A stretch of DNA of 64,000 bases from Boswellia sacra (lineage: Eukaryota > Streptophyta > Magnoliopsida > Sapindales > Burseraceae): contig SNVD02011147.1 in NCBI GenBank assembly GCA_013180625.2, forward strand, positions 186,001 through 250,000, in the 5' to 3' direction. Under the pieces are notes generated by a model. It worked only from the letters and a program-made list of their open reading frames with translations, was not told where the DNA came from and ran no database searches. Shown here piece after piece: positions 21,691 to 31,406 of the stretch. Within the stretch, counting starts at the first letter, position 1. Each line of letters starts with the position of its first letter. A program made the position numbers and the translations under genes.

Positions 21691-22327
21691 GAAAACATAA
21701 TTTAAAAAATTTAAAAAACAAAGCCCTATATTCAACAATAATATTTTTATTATTTATATGTAGTTTATTTTCAAAATTATTTATATAGTTAAATAAAAAA
21801 TAAATTATTCAAGTATTAAAATAGTGGATGTACTTAGAGAAATGTTTGTGAGGAGTATTTTTAGGAGTTCATAAAGCTCTATCCTATAATAAATGATGTG
21901 ATAGTCTAACATCCAAAAAGAATGCTCCACATAATGTTATATGGAACTAGTTGTATGGGTTGATTATACATATAGAATTCTTATCATGAAAATTGAGTAT
22001 TGTTATTTGAGCCCCTCATAATCTCTCTTTAAGCCCTTTTTTAATTAAAAAATCTGTTAAAAGAATTTTTAAGATATAAATAACTAAAAAAAGATATTAT
22101 CAGTTTTAAATATACCAATTGTCAAATATTCTAACGTTACATCCTTAAAACAAAAATTTCCTTCAATCGTAAACCACTTTTCTCTTTAAACACCTAATTT
22201 TAAGCATCCAAAAGGGAAGTTTTATGTTTGTAGAGTGAATTTGATATGAGGAAGGATTAATTCAAGCGTTGGCATTACAACCATGAAGAAGAAATAAGTT
22301 TTCATTTGAATTTTATTATCTTTTTTT

Positions 22328-23175
22328 GGGATAATTCTAATTTGCCCCCTGAGGTTAGGCCTAAAGAAAATTGAGGACCTTAGTTTTCTGAAACCTAAGA
22401 TTGCCCCCTGAGGTTACTGTAGCACTGTTAGATTTAACGGAAAATGCATTAAATAGTAATTTAATGCTAATAAGCAGTGAAATAGACTATAATACCATTT
22501 TCTAAAGGGTTTTGATAAAGTCAAATAATAATAAGTTAATAAAAAAATTAAAATCAAAATTAATAAAAATAAAATAAACTCTTCTCTCTCCTCTCTCTCT
22601 CTAAAACGTTTCTTCTACCCCTTTCATCTTTGGATTTTTCATCTTTTAATGTTGATTTAATACTTTCTTAATTATTATTCATTTACTTCCTCGATCAAAT
22701 TTTTAAACGAGCATGGTAATATCATTTATATTAATGCTGACACATCATCAAGTGAGCATGTTAAACAAATAATACAAACTAACTTATTAAATTTAAGTTA
22801 AATTAGAAGAAACGTTTTAGAAAGAGAGAGAGAGAGAGGAGAGAGAAGAGTTTATTTTATTTTTATTAATTTTGATTCTAATTTTTTTATTAACTTATTA
22901 TTATTTGACTTTATCAAAACCCTTTAGAAAAGGGTATTATAGTCTATTTTACTTCTTATTAGCGTTAAGTTATTATTTAATGCATTTTTTGTTAAATCTA
23001 ATATTAGCGTTAACTTATTATTTAATGCATTTTCCGTTAAATCTAACGGTTTAATACATTTTCCGTTAAATCTAACAGTGCTATAGTAACCTCAGGGGAC
23101 AATCTTAGGTTTCAGAAAACTAAGGTTCTCAATTTTCTTTAGGCCTAACTTTAGGGGGTAAATTAGAATTATCTC
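22328..23175. repeat. Long foldback (snap-back) element
   Basis: Left arm 22328-22620 and right arm 22808-23175 are inverted copies. Examples are the ends (GGGATAATTCTAATTTGCCC against GGGTAAATTAGAATTATCTC), the ACTATAATACC/GGTATTATAGT block, the CTCTCTCTCC/GGAGAGAG runs and AAACGTTTCTTC/GAAACGTTTTAG. The loop is about 190 bp. In the right arm a unit of about 45 bp ending CGTTAAATCTAA is repeated, which lengthens that arm. Poly-T flanks make the target duplication unclear. Transcription would give a long hairpin RNA. Confidence 0.75.
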
Positions 23176-23207
23176 TTTTTTTTTTTCATTTGAAATAACT
23201 TTTGGTT

Positions 23208-23325
23208 AGTAACTACGAATTGAACATTTTTAATTGGCTCAGTCGCTACGGACTAAACAATTTTAATTTGTTTAGTCTCTACGAACTGAACATTTTTAAT
23301 TGTTCAATCACTACGAATTGAACAT
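23208..23325 (+). repeat. Short tandem-like repeats
   Basis: Four imperfect copies of a unit around 30-35 bp, each with (C)TACGAAYTGAACATTTTTAAT or close variants (CTACGGACTAAACAATTTTAAT in one). It lies between the foldback and the open frame at 23352. Confidence 0.5.
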
Positions 23326-23351
23326 TTCCTAGAGCAGGCGATGTTGCCACA

Positions 23352-23672
23352 TTGAATACAATTGGACTTGTTGAGATCGTAGAGAGTTTTGGATGGCATG
23401 TCTCAATGCAACGTCGAGGCTGTGACAACAATGGTATCGGTGGTATTGTTTTCTTTCCTCCAAATCTTGAATTACATTCAAAGTACATAAGAAAACAAAG
23501 CAAATCATATTCGTCTGAGTTGCATACTTTCTCAGATTATGCAGATTCTAGGATAATGGAGCCTCAAGAAGAAGAGTCGCATACAAGTAGTCTCGAAGAA
23601 GAAGAACCGTCTTGGAGAAGGAGAATAGAGACTCAAAGAGTGATAAATTGTTTTAGAAAAATTAAATTTTAA
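23352..23672 (+). CDS. Hypothetical 106-residue open frame, possibly a captured gene fragment
   Basis: Open frame starting MNTIGLVEIVESFGWHVSMQ and ending in a charged Glu/Arg-rich tail (EEEESHTSS to RRRIETQR). Its codon texture is more gene-like than the surrounding AT-rich DNA, but I do not recognise a family. It lies inside the inverted-repeat element 21995-23784, so it may be a piece of a host gene picked up by the element, or a chance frame. No promoter of its own was identified. Confidence 0.25.
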   Translation: MNTIGLVEIVESFGWHVSMQRRGCDNNGIGGIVFFPPNLELHSKYIRKQSKSYSSELHTFSDYADSRIMEPQEEESHTSSLEEEEPSWRRRIETQRVINCFRKIKF

Positions 23673-24079
23673 AGTATATAAAAAGGCTAAGTTGATATTA
23701 TTTAAATATATTTATAATTTAAAATTATTTTTTTAATTAAAGAGGGGTTAAATAGAGATTATGGGAGCTCAAATAACAACACTCTTAAAATTTTCACATG
23801 AGCCTATGACCTTGGGCTTTCGACTTAGTGCGGACAAGGGAAGCCCAGTTTGCTCAGAGCTGAACCTAATGGGCCGATACCATTTCACTCCCAAAGACGG
23901 GGAATTCCTCTCGTCCCTATTAAAAAGTTTCCATTATTCCTTTTGCGAAGAATAAGAAATGGAAACCATACGCCACCTCTTCTGACTTTTCCATTTCGTC
24001 CAATCACATCTCGCCACCTCACGAGCTCACCTTAACTCGCCATAACAAACAAAGAAACGTGCTCAAGAGCATATTCGCG

Positions 24080-24999
24080 GCGTCTCTATAATAAAAAATG
24101 AATACCCTAACTATTTATTGTAGTAGTTAGAATTTAAAATCAACTTGGCTCTGGCTTCGGGGACTCTCTCAAAGTATAACTAAACAGCTTCTCCCGTCAA
24201 ATCAATCAGGTCAAACCTTCTCTAACTCATTTTCTGTGCCTTTCATTTCCGTTTGATCGTTGTAAGTAACTGGTTTTCCGATTGGTTCCTGAGAATATGA
24301 AGAAGAAAAGCGAAGTCATACTTCTGAATCTATTGTTGTTTTCGTTTCGCTTTTTAATATTTATTTATTTTTTTAAATAAATAAATAACATAACGTCGCT
24401 GAATTACCTTACCTGAGCTAAGATTGGAAATTAGGAGCTGTTTTCCTGCATTTTCTCGGCAACCGAACATAAAAAATACAATTGCTACACGTTAGGGAGC
24501 ACATCTATGTATAAATTTTGTTTTCTGTGCACGTGTGTTGGAGTTTGGTTTGTGCATCGGTTGATGGAGTCGAAATTTTATTGTTTACTATTGAAATTTA
24601 TCAGGATTGTGAAATGAAGTGAACTTTTGATATTGTTAAATACGGATTTGGATTCTCTTTTTGTTTCTTTTGCCGTGTTTTCTTTGTTACCAAACAAGAA
24701 ATACGCATTCACAAAAATATATATATGTATGTATATACAGTTGTATATGTTTGTTTGTTCGTCTTTGAATCGTAGCATGTTCTATGAGTATTTTTAGATT
24801 ATGAACTCAAGTGGTTGGTTTTATAAGTAGTTCAATACTCTACACAGTTACTGAGTGATGTTGAATAAGGAAATGCATGTTAGGTGTATATTATCCTGCT
24901 TTTATGTCTATGTTTTGAGATCATGTAGAAGCTCCGATTGTGTATGTAGTATCTCTTATAGAAGATTTTATAATTGTTAAGACAGAGATCTAAACCAAA
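24080..24999 (+). promoter_or_regulatory. Core promoter and 5' untranslated region (with intron) of the E2 gene
   Basis: CTCTATAATAAA at about 24084-24095 is the best TATA box and places the transcript start near 24120. A strong splice donor, GTAAGT, lies at 24262, and an AG acceptor at 24980-24981 leads into ACAGAGATCTAAACCAAA before the start codon at 25000. This predicts a 5'-UTR intron of about 720 bp, common in plant housekeeping genes. Inferred from sequence signals only. Confidence 0.5.
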
Positions 25000-27900
25000 A
25001 TGCTCGGGGTTATTCGGAGAAGAGTTGCTAGTGGAAGCTCATCCGCTTCGGTGAGAAGTTCTCCTTTTGTGTTGTTCACTTGTTGGAGTTGTTGGACGTG
25101 GGTATTTCTTACTCATTGGAGACATTAATGTTCTATTTGTTTACTTTTGTATATCTTCCAGATTTTAAGGCAGTCAGTGCAGACAGTTCAACCTGCGGTG
25201 CCTGCTTTGAGAGTTTCAGGAAGGGAGGTACATATTTTTTTCTCTGATTTTTCTTTTCTAAATGCTTTTGTTTCATGTTTTTTACTTGGTGATAGCATAG
25301 GCATGTCATGTTAGGTTTATGAAAATATATTTTCGCAAGACATTAGAAAAATTAAAAATTGACATGTTTGCAAGTTAGTATTGGCGGATTTTGATTGAAA
25401 TAAGCGTTAATGTGCATTTTTTTAATCAAGTTTGAGTTACAATATTTACATTTCAAGCATGTGAACAGATATTACTTCCAGGAGGATTTGGGTATGTCCG
25501 GAATTTTAGCCATGTTTTACCAGGTAGGTATTGCTGTATAGGCTTATCATATGGATATCTTTGTGATTAATGCTAACAAATTCTCTGGTGATTGCAGGCA
25601 GCGCTTCTGGTTGGTGGCCAACTAGGTTGGTGACACTGCTGTGTCGTTTTACTATCTTTTTATGTCTTAAGTTGTAATTTTAAGGATGCATTTAAGAAAA
25701 ATGGTCCTGAACCCTCTCTTTGTATCTAGAAACTTTGAGTAATTTTTAAAACATGTAATCAATTTTATACCTTCTTGTTCTTTTTGAGATCATAAGAATC
25801 ATTTGATCTCTGCTGGCTTTGAGATTTTGAATGCACCCATTTTGAGCCTAATCATGTGATAAGAAAAGTTTATGCAAATGGGTATGCTTTTGCTATTAAT
25901 TTGGTGTTTCTTAGCATTTTGTCTCATGACACTCCTTGTCGGTAGGGATGCCATTTCCAGCACTCAGCAAGCAGTTAACATGCAGATGTGGAACCGGTCG
26001 TTTTCTTCGGAAAGCGGTGAGAAATTGATCAAATTTTCTTTGTTATTTTGTTGAGAAATTGATAAACTTCTCTTAGTTATTTTATTGATTTATTTCTCTA
26101 AACTGTAATATTTTGTTCTTTGTGTGAGATTGGGACAGATGGCTTGCTGTCTGTCCTGTTACCTCAGTAATAAACAGAAAAGATGGGTATAGAAGAATCA
26201 TGCATTCTTTTTGTGTGAAAGTTTCTCCTGAATCTCAAAATTTTCCTGATTTTTCCATTATTTGTGCAATGACAGGTGATTTGGTTGAAGCTGTTGTCCC
26301 TTTCATGGGTGAATCCATAACTGATGGTACTTTGGCGACATTCTTGAAGAGTATGTTTATCCAGTGTCCATTAACTGGTGCTAGTTTTCACTCTTTGTTA
26401 TTTATCATTGCAACTGCTTGATTGCATGCTTTTCTGGCATTTTGAGAACAGAACCTGGTGATACAGTGGAAGTTGATGAGCCGATTGCTCAAATTGAAAC
26501 AGATAAGGTGCTGCATACACGCACTGGCTTTTGCCCCATGCCACCCTCACCCCCTCTTTTATATGAATTAGAATTTTGGTAAATGTTTTAGTGTTTATAA
26601 CCTTTTATACTGTTATTATTCCATCAGGTAACAATTGATGTTGTAAGTCCAGAAGCAGGTGTGATTAAAGAGGTAATCCATAATCCATAAATGTAGATTC
26701 TGTTCTTTTTCTAGTTTATTGCACATATAATTACGTTTTTGGTTAGTTCGGTTTGTTGTATTGTGAATATTAATGCTAGTGTTTGTGCTTCTATTGTTGG
26801 CAGTTTGTAGCCAAAGAAGGGGAGACTGTGGAGCCAGGTACCAAAATTGCTGTCATTTCGAAGTCTGGTGAAGGTGTAGCACATGTAGCTCCCTCAGAGA
26901 AAATACCAGAGAAAGCTGCTCCTAAGCCACCCCCTGCTGAAAAGACCACTGAGGAGAAGCCGAAGCCTAAAGTTGAAACTGCTACTGTTTCAGAGAAGCC
27001 TAAATCACCCTCTCCACCGCCTCCTAAACGCTCTGCAACTGAGCCCCAACTTCCACCGAAGGATAGGGAAAGACGGGTCAGTTTCCTATGATTTTGTATT
27101 TAGATCGGACTGATGTTTCTAAATGTTTATTAATTTTCCGTATTATTATTAATGAAAGATCTCAGTGATGAAAACTTAATGATATTATTTGTTGCTCCAA
27201 CATGTTCATGGTTGCAGGTTCCAATGACAAGACTCAGAAAACGGGTTGCAACACGATTGAAGGACTCCCAAAATACATTTGCAATGTTGACGACATTCAA
27301 TGAAGTTGATATGTAAGCTCAATCCTACTAATATGCCTGCCTGCCTATGCCTATATATTTGATTATTTTTGTTTCATTTCTACAGTATTGGTTATTTTCC
27401 CCCTTTTTATACTGTTGGTTTGTCTTCAATCAAACTTTTTCTTATTTTGTTCTCTGTGTTTTTCTTCGCTCTTTGATCTTCACATGCTCTTGTCTTAATT
27501 TATAGAGTGATTATATTATTTCCACTCCCTTTGTTATTAGATTCCATGTGTATTACATATATATGTGTTGCTGTCAAGTTTGGGTTTGATGGTCTGCAGC
27601 TAATATTTGGCCCTAAGTGAGTCATATTTGTGGAGCTCTGAATTGAAGTGCTTAGAGATTTTGTCTTTTGGTTTTCGGGCTGTACCCTTTTGATTTTCTC
27701 CTCTCTAATGCTTAATTTCTAAACTAGCATTTCTGTGGCTGGGTTGATTGTTTTAGATTATTCTTTCATCTTCTCATATGGGATTATTGTAGGACTAATT
27801 TGATGAAGCTCCGTTCTGAATACAAGGATGCTTTTGTTGAAAAGCATGGAGTCAAATTAGGACTTATGTCAGGATTTGTGAAGGTATGTGTTGTATCATT

Positions 27901-29076
27901 TCTGTTGAAGGCTTATATAAAGTGTATATGCATATTTTGATAAATTTCTTGCGAGGTAACATATCTTATTATGCTTTTTAATATTTCAGGCTGCTGTTAG
28001 TGGTCTCCAGAATCAGCCTATTATTAATGCAGTTATTGATGGAGATGATATCATATATAGAGATTATATAGATATCAGTATAGCCGTTGGTACTCCTAAG
28101 GTTTGATATAATTTCTTTGATTTTGTTATTCGTTTGCAATGTTTATCACGAAATTGGAGTGGTAAAACTTGTAATGCAGTGTAACCTATTTGCATCATTT
28201 TGTAGATAGCCCTTTGTGTGCTACAATCCTGATTAGTCCTTTTTATTTTGGTACCTTTCACATTCCCCTAGGATTTTGAAGTCTCCCCAAAATACATTAT
28301 TAGCCTTGAGAGCATGTAACTTGCATATATGAATCAAGTCCTATACTATGTTACTTGGACATAATCAGTGCTTGTGGGCTATAGTTTCTGTGGACTTTGT
28401 TAGTCTAACAACCTTGGAAGTCTTTCTATTCCAAAGAATTTGTCGATTTATTAGCATGTCTCCATTTTCTCATGTTCTCTATTGTGAAGTTGCAGTATCC
28501 CTATATCTTAAACAATTTATTTTTTTTTCCATTTTTTTTCCCTATCAGGGCCTTGTGGTACCAGTTATACGCAACGCTGATAAGATGAATTTTGCTGAGA
28601 TAGAGAAAGAGATCAACACCCTTGCAAAGAAAGCAAATGATGGATCAATATCGATTGATGAAATGGCTGGAGGTTCATTTACCATATCTAATGGTGGTGT
28701 TTATGGGAGTCTTTTGAGTACACCCATCATTAACCCTCCTCAGGTTTGCTATAATTTTCATCTTCTGCTTAAGTTGTGGGCTCATCCACACAAATTCATG
28801 GTTTTATGCTTCTATTCTTGTTATTATTGTCCTCCTTGGTTAATCTGGAAAAAGAAATCTTACTTGATAACATTTTTCTCGCAGTCGGCTATCCTGGGTA
28901 TGCACTCTATTGTGAATCGTCCTATGGTTGTTGGTGGCAACATAGTCCCAAGGCCGATGATGTACATCGCTCTAACGTATGACCATAGGCTCATTGATGG
29001 ACGAGAGGCTGTTTTCTTCCTACGCCGAATCAAGGATGTTGTTGAGGATCCCCGTCGACTGCTCCTTGATATATAA
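25000..29076 (+). CDS. Dihydrolipoyllysine-residue succinyltransferase, E2 of the 2-oxoglutarate dehydrogenase complex, mitochondrial (14 coding exons)
   Basis: Exons: 25000-25050, 25162-25227, 25469-25523, 25598-25625, 25946-26016, 26276-26350, 26452-26507, 26628-26672, 26804-27076, 27218-27312, 27793-27883, 27990-28100, 28549-28743, 28885-29076. All junctions are GT-AG and in phase; the joined length is 1404 nt, or 467 residues. Residues 1 to about 88 are a Arg/Ser-rich mitochondrial targeting sequence ([17 protein letters not shown] start). The lipoyl domain runs about 92-167, with the lipoylated Lys134 in IETDKVTIDV at the exon 7/8 border. A Pro/Lys-rich hinge follows (about 170-235), with no peripheral-subunit-binding domain seen, as is usual for this E2. 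The catalytic domain runs 238-467 with [11 protein letters not shown] (His438, Asp442). The enzyme transfers succinyl from lipoamide to CoA in the citric acid cycle. It appears intact. Confidence 0.96.
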
Positions 29077-29154
29077 ATGAAGACCAAGCTGCCATTTTGT
29101 TTAATATCTTTTCTGGTATACCAACCCAATACACTGCAGTTTTCATTGAACAAG

Positions 29155-29160
29155 AATAAA
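29155..29160 (+). terminator. Poly(A) signal of the E2 gene
   Basis: AATAAA 79 bp after the stop codon, within an A-rich context; the likely 3' end is within the next 20-30 bp. Confidence 0.6.
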
Positions 29161-29823
29161 TATTCTGAGATTTAAGTTTTGTAGGGTTTATTTGTTAAAT
29201 ACCCCTTTTATGAGTTTTTCCAAATGCGGCTGGCCAAGAACGAAGTGGAAAGGAGAGACTGTTAAAGAAAGCCAATTGCTCTTTGCTATATTATATTATT
29301 TGCAAATGGTTGTTCCATTTGTTTGTCAGTTATGTCTATATGGAATTATGGTGTTTCAAATTACTTACATTCTGTTTTACCGGATGTACAAGACCAACGT
29401 GAATGAGTACATCACAACATAAAGATTTGGATTGCTTTAAAGCTTATTCATATTTGATTCGAAAATCAGACGTTAATCAAGCTTGGTTTAACATTTTCAA
29501 TCATAATTTTTAGGATTATTTGCTTTTGCACGTCTTTATTGTATAAAGAACATGCAATTTTTACTTTAAATTGAAAAAGGCTAATAGTATAGACTCTAAA
29601 ACCACAATGTTTCGTTCAAGGGGTGTTACTCTTGATTTTTGTTAGCAGCATGTTTTTTAGCAAAGCTTTATAACCAATAACCATAAAAATGTTCGGAATT
29701 TAACTATTTTAAAATTTGAATGGAAAAAACCATTTAGGGCGAGTTTGGAGTTATAGTTGTTGTGAAAAGAAGGGTTTGGGGTTGTAGTTGTGAAAAGAAG
29801 CGTTTGTGTTTGTGTTTGTGTTT
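29161..29823. other. Intergenic, no gene seen
   Basis: AT-rich with a GTTTGT/TTGTG-rich tail before the MULE-1 target duplication. The short frame at 29192-29422 has no familiar motif and sits just after the E2 poly(A) signal. Confidence 0.5.
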
Positions 29824-29832
29824 TTTTGTTTT

Positions 29833-31170
29833 GGGAAAATTGAGAAAATAGATATAATTAGAGGGCCTTGTTGAAATTTGGACACATCCTGAAAAATTTT
29901 CATGCCAGAGACACTTTCTTGACTAAAAGACTCAAATACCCTTCTATAATCAATTTTTTCCCAAAACCTTCTTAATTCCCTCTTCAGACAAAATTAAAGA
30001 AAGTCAGTTAACGAAGCAAAGAATAAAGAAACCAGTCACAGATCCATACACTTCACTGTCCGAAACAACCTTAACAGCTGAAGTTGAGCAAATAACGTAA
30101 GAACAACTTTGCTTAAACTCTCTCTAAATGGCATGAAAATTTCATTAGTTTGTAATGTTTTCGTCATTGATCGTTTTGGTAACTGTCAACCGCATTATAT
30201 AGCTTAAATATGGTATATGTATGTGAACTAAGGTTAGAGATAGTGCCGTTTGTATGAAAATTTGCTGAAAATTGGCAATCATTGTGAGAAAATCTGGTAT
30301 CGCTGTCGACGGATGAAGAAGACGAGATTTGTCGAGCGTTGTCGAGTGTCAGGCGGTTTTGTCTGGTAGAAGCTCGACATGTCGGATGGTAGTGTCGAGT
30401 GTCTAGGAGTCGTGTCGATTTTAGGTTCGAGTGTCGAGGGTTGGAGTTTCGTCGAGCGTCTAGTGGCGTGACGAACTGAACGAAAACCGGATGCAAATTT
30501 CGTCGAGTTCGTGTGTCGAGTGTTGAGCATCGAGCTTTCATCCGGCATGTCGAGTGTCGGATACGTGAAAACCGTACGTGACGATGTATCGAACCATGTA
30601 TGTTGAGTATCGTCGAGAGTCGTTAGTCGAGCGTCGAGACTCGTGTGTCGAGCGTTTGAGTTTGTGCATCGAGCTGAATGCCGAACGTGATGAGTGTCGG
30701 ATGCAGATGTCGTCGAGTTCGAGTGTCGAGTGTTATTTGTCGAGTGTCGAGGGTTTCTGTCGAGTGTCGTCGAGCGTTTGGGCAGAACATTCGTTTTTGT
30801 GACTTTTGTAAGCAATTTCGTAATTATTTTTTGTCCACGGACCTTATATGATATGTCTCAATCATGTAGTAAATAGAAACTTTATGCATACTCATCGTTT
30901 ACAATGGTCTTAGACTGTGCAAGAGAACGGTGGTTATTTGTACACCGGTGGGACGGGGAAGCTATTGATAATTCGTAGGTGTGCTACCTGTAATGAGTTG
31001 GTTGACTGTATTAGTAGTAAAATGGGTTGGGATCTTCGTAAGCTTAACATGAGTTTTAGAGGTTCAATTTGCTTGTAAGGGTGCTCTGCCAATGCCGATT
31101 CATATTGAGACTGACGACGATGTTTGTTTTTTTATACAACATGGTTTGGAGGACCAACAATCATATACAC
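29833..31170 (+). repeat. Left terminal arm of MULE-1, including a copy of the transposase N-terminus
   Basis: Inverted copy of 38721-40045, roughly 90 percent or more alike by eye. In order: terminal 100 bp, an AT-rich part, the GTCGAG array (30300-30790), a spacer with GTCCACGGACC, then the first part of the transposase frame (30900-31170). The match stops exactly after TCATATACAC at 31170, where Ulp1 3'-flank sequence (GGAGCGCACTCGCC) begins. Confidence 0.85.
30300..30790 (+). repeat. GTCGAG-rich subterminal array, left arm
   Basis: Dense, irregularly spaced copies of (T)GTCGAGYGTCGAG and TCGTCGAG over about 490 bp, CpG-rich in an AT-rich region. Mirror copies lie at 39085-39560, and related blocks at 35590-35850 and 56560-56860. 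Frames read through it give Ser/Arg/Cys-rich artefacts. Confidence 0.8.
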
Positions 31171-31406
31171 GGAGCGCACTCGCCTCCACTATACCGTAAA
31201 AATGTATACAACCGGAAAATATGAGAAAAATGTATGTGCTAATACAACCGAAAAAAGATGTATTTACAAGTTTTCGTACAACTATACATGGAAACCATGT
31301 GCAACTATACAAAAAATGTCACTATACAATAATGTGTAAATATCCAGAAACTATCAACAGAAAAAATATGTGTAACTAAACATAATATATATAATGCAAG
31401 GTGATC

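Larger units (their letters stand above)
21995..23784. mobile_element. Inverted-repeat DNA transposon-like element with a nested foldback
   Basis: The left end GAGTATTGTTATTTGAGC (21995, continuing about 60 bp) is matched by its inverted copy at 23727-23784 (GAGTGTTGTTATTTGAGC on the minus strand). AAAATT is found just outside both ends, with a 2-bp offset. It encloses the foldback 22328-23175, a short repeat set at 23208-23325 and an open frame at 23352-23672. No transposase is visible, so it is non-autonomous. Confidence 0.55.

Noticed and set aside
28348..28548. Open frame extending upstream of E2 exon 13 as a possible alternative start
   Set aside because: It lies in an intron with a clear polypyrimidine tract and AG at 28547-28548; the 14-exon model is in phase throughout and gives the expected full-length E2.
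29192..29422. 76-residue frame after the E2 gene
   Set aside because: It begins about 30 bp after the E2 poly(A) signal, has no recognised motif and no own promoter.
30164..30815. Ser/Arg/Thr-rich frames on both strands in the MULE-1 arms (also 39077-39628 and 35589-35922)
   Set aside because: They result from the GTCGAG array being open in several frames; the mirror arm gives the same artefact on the opposite strand.
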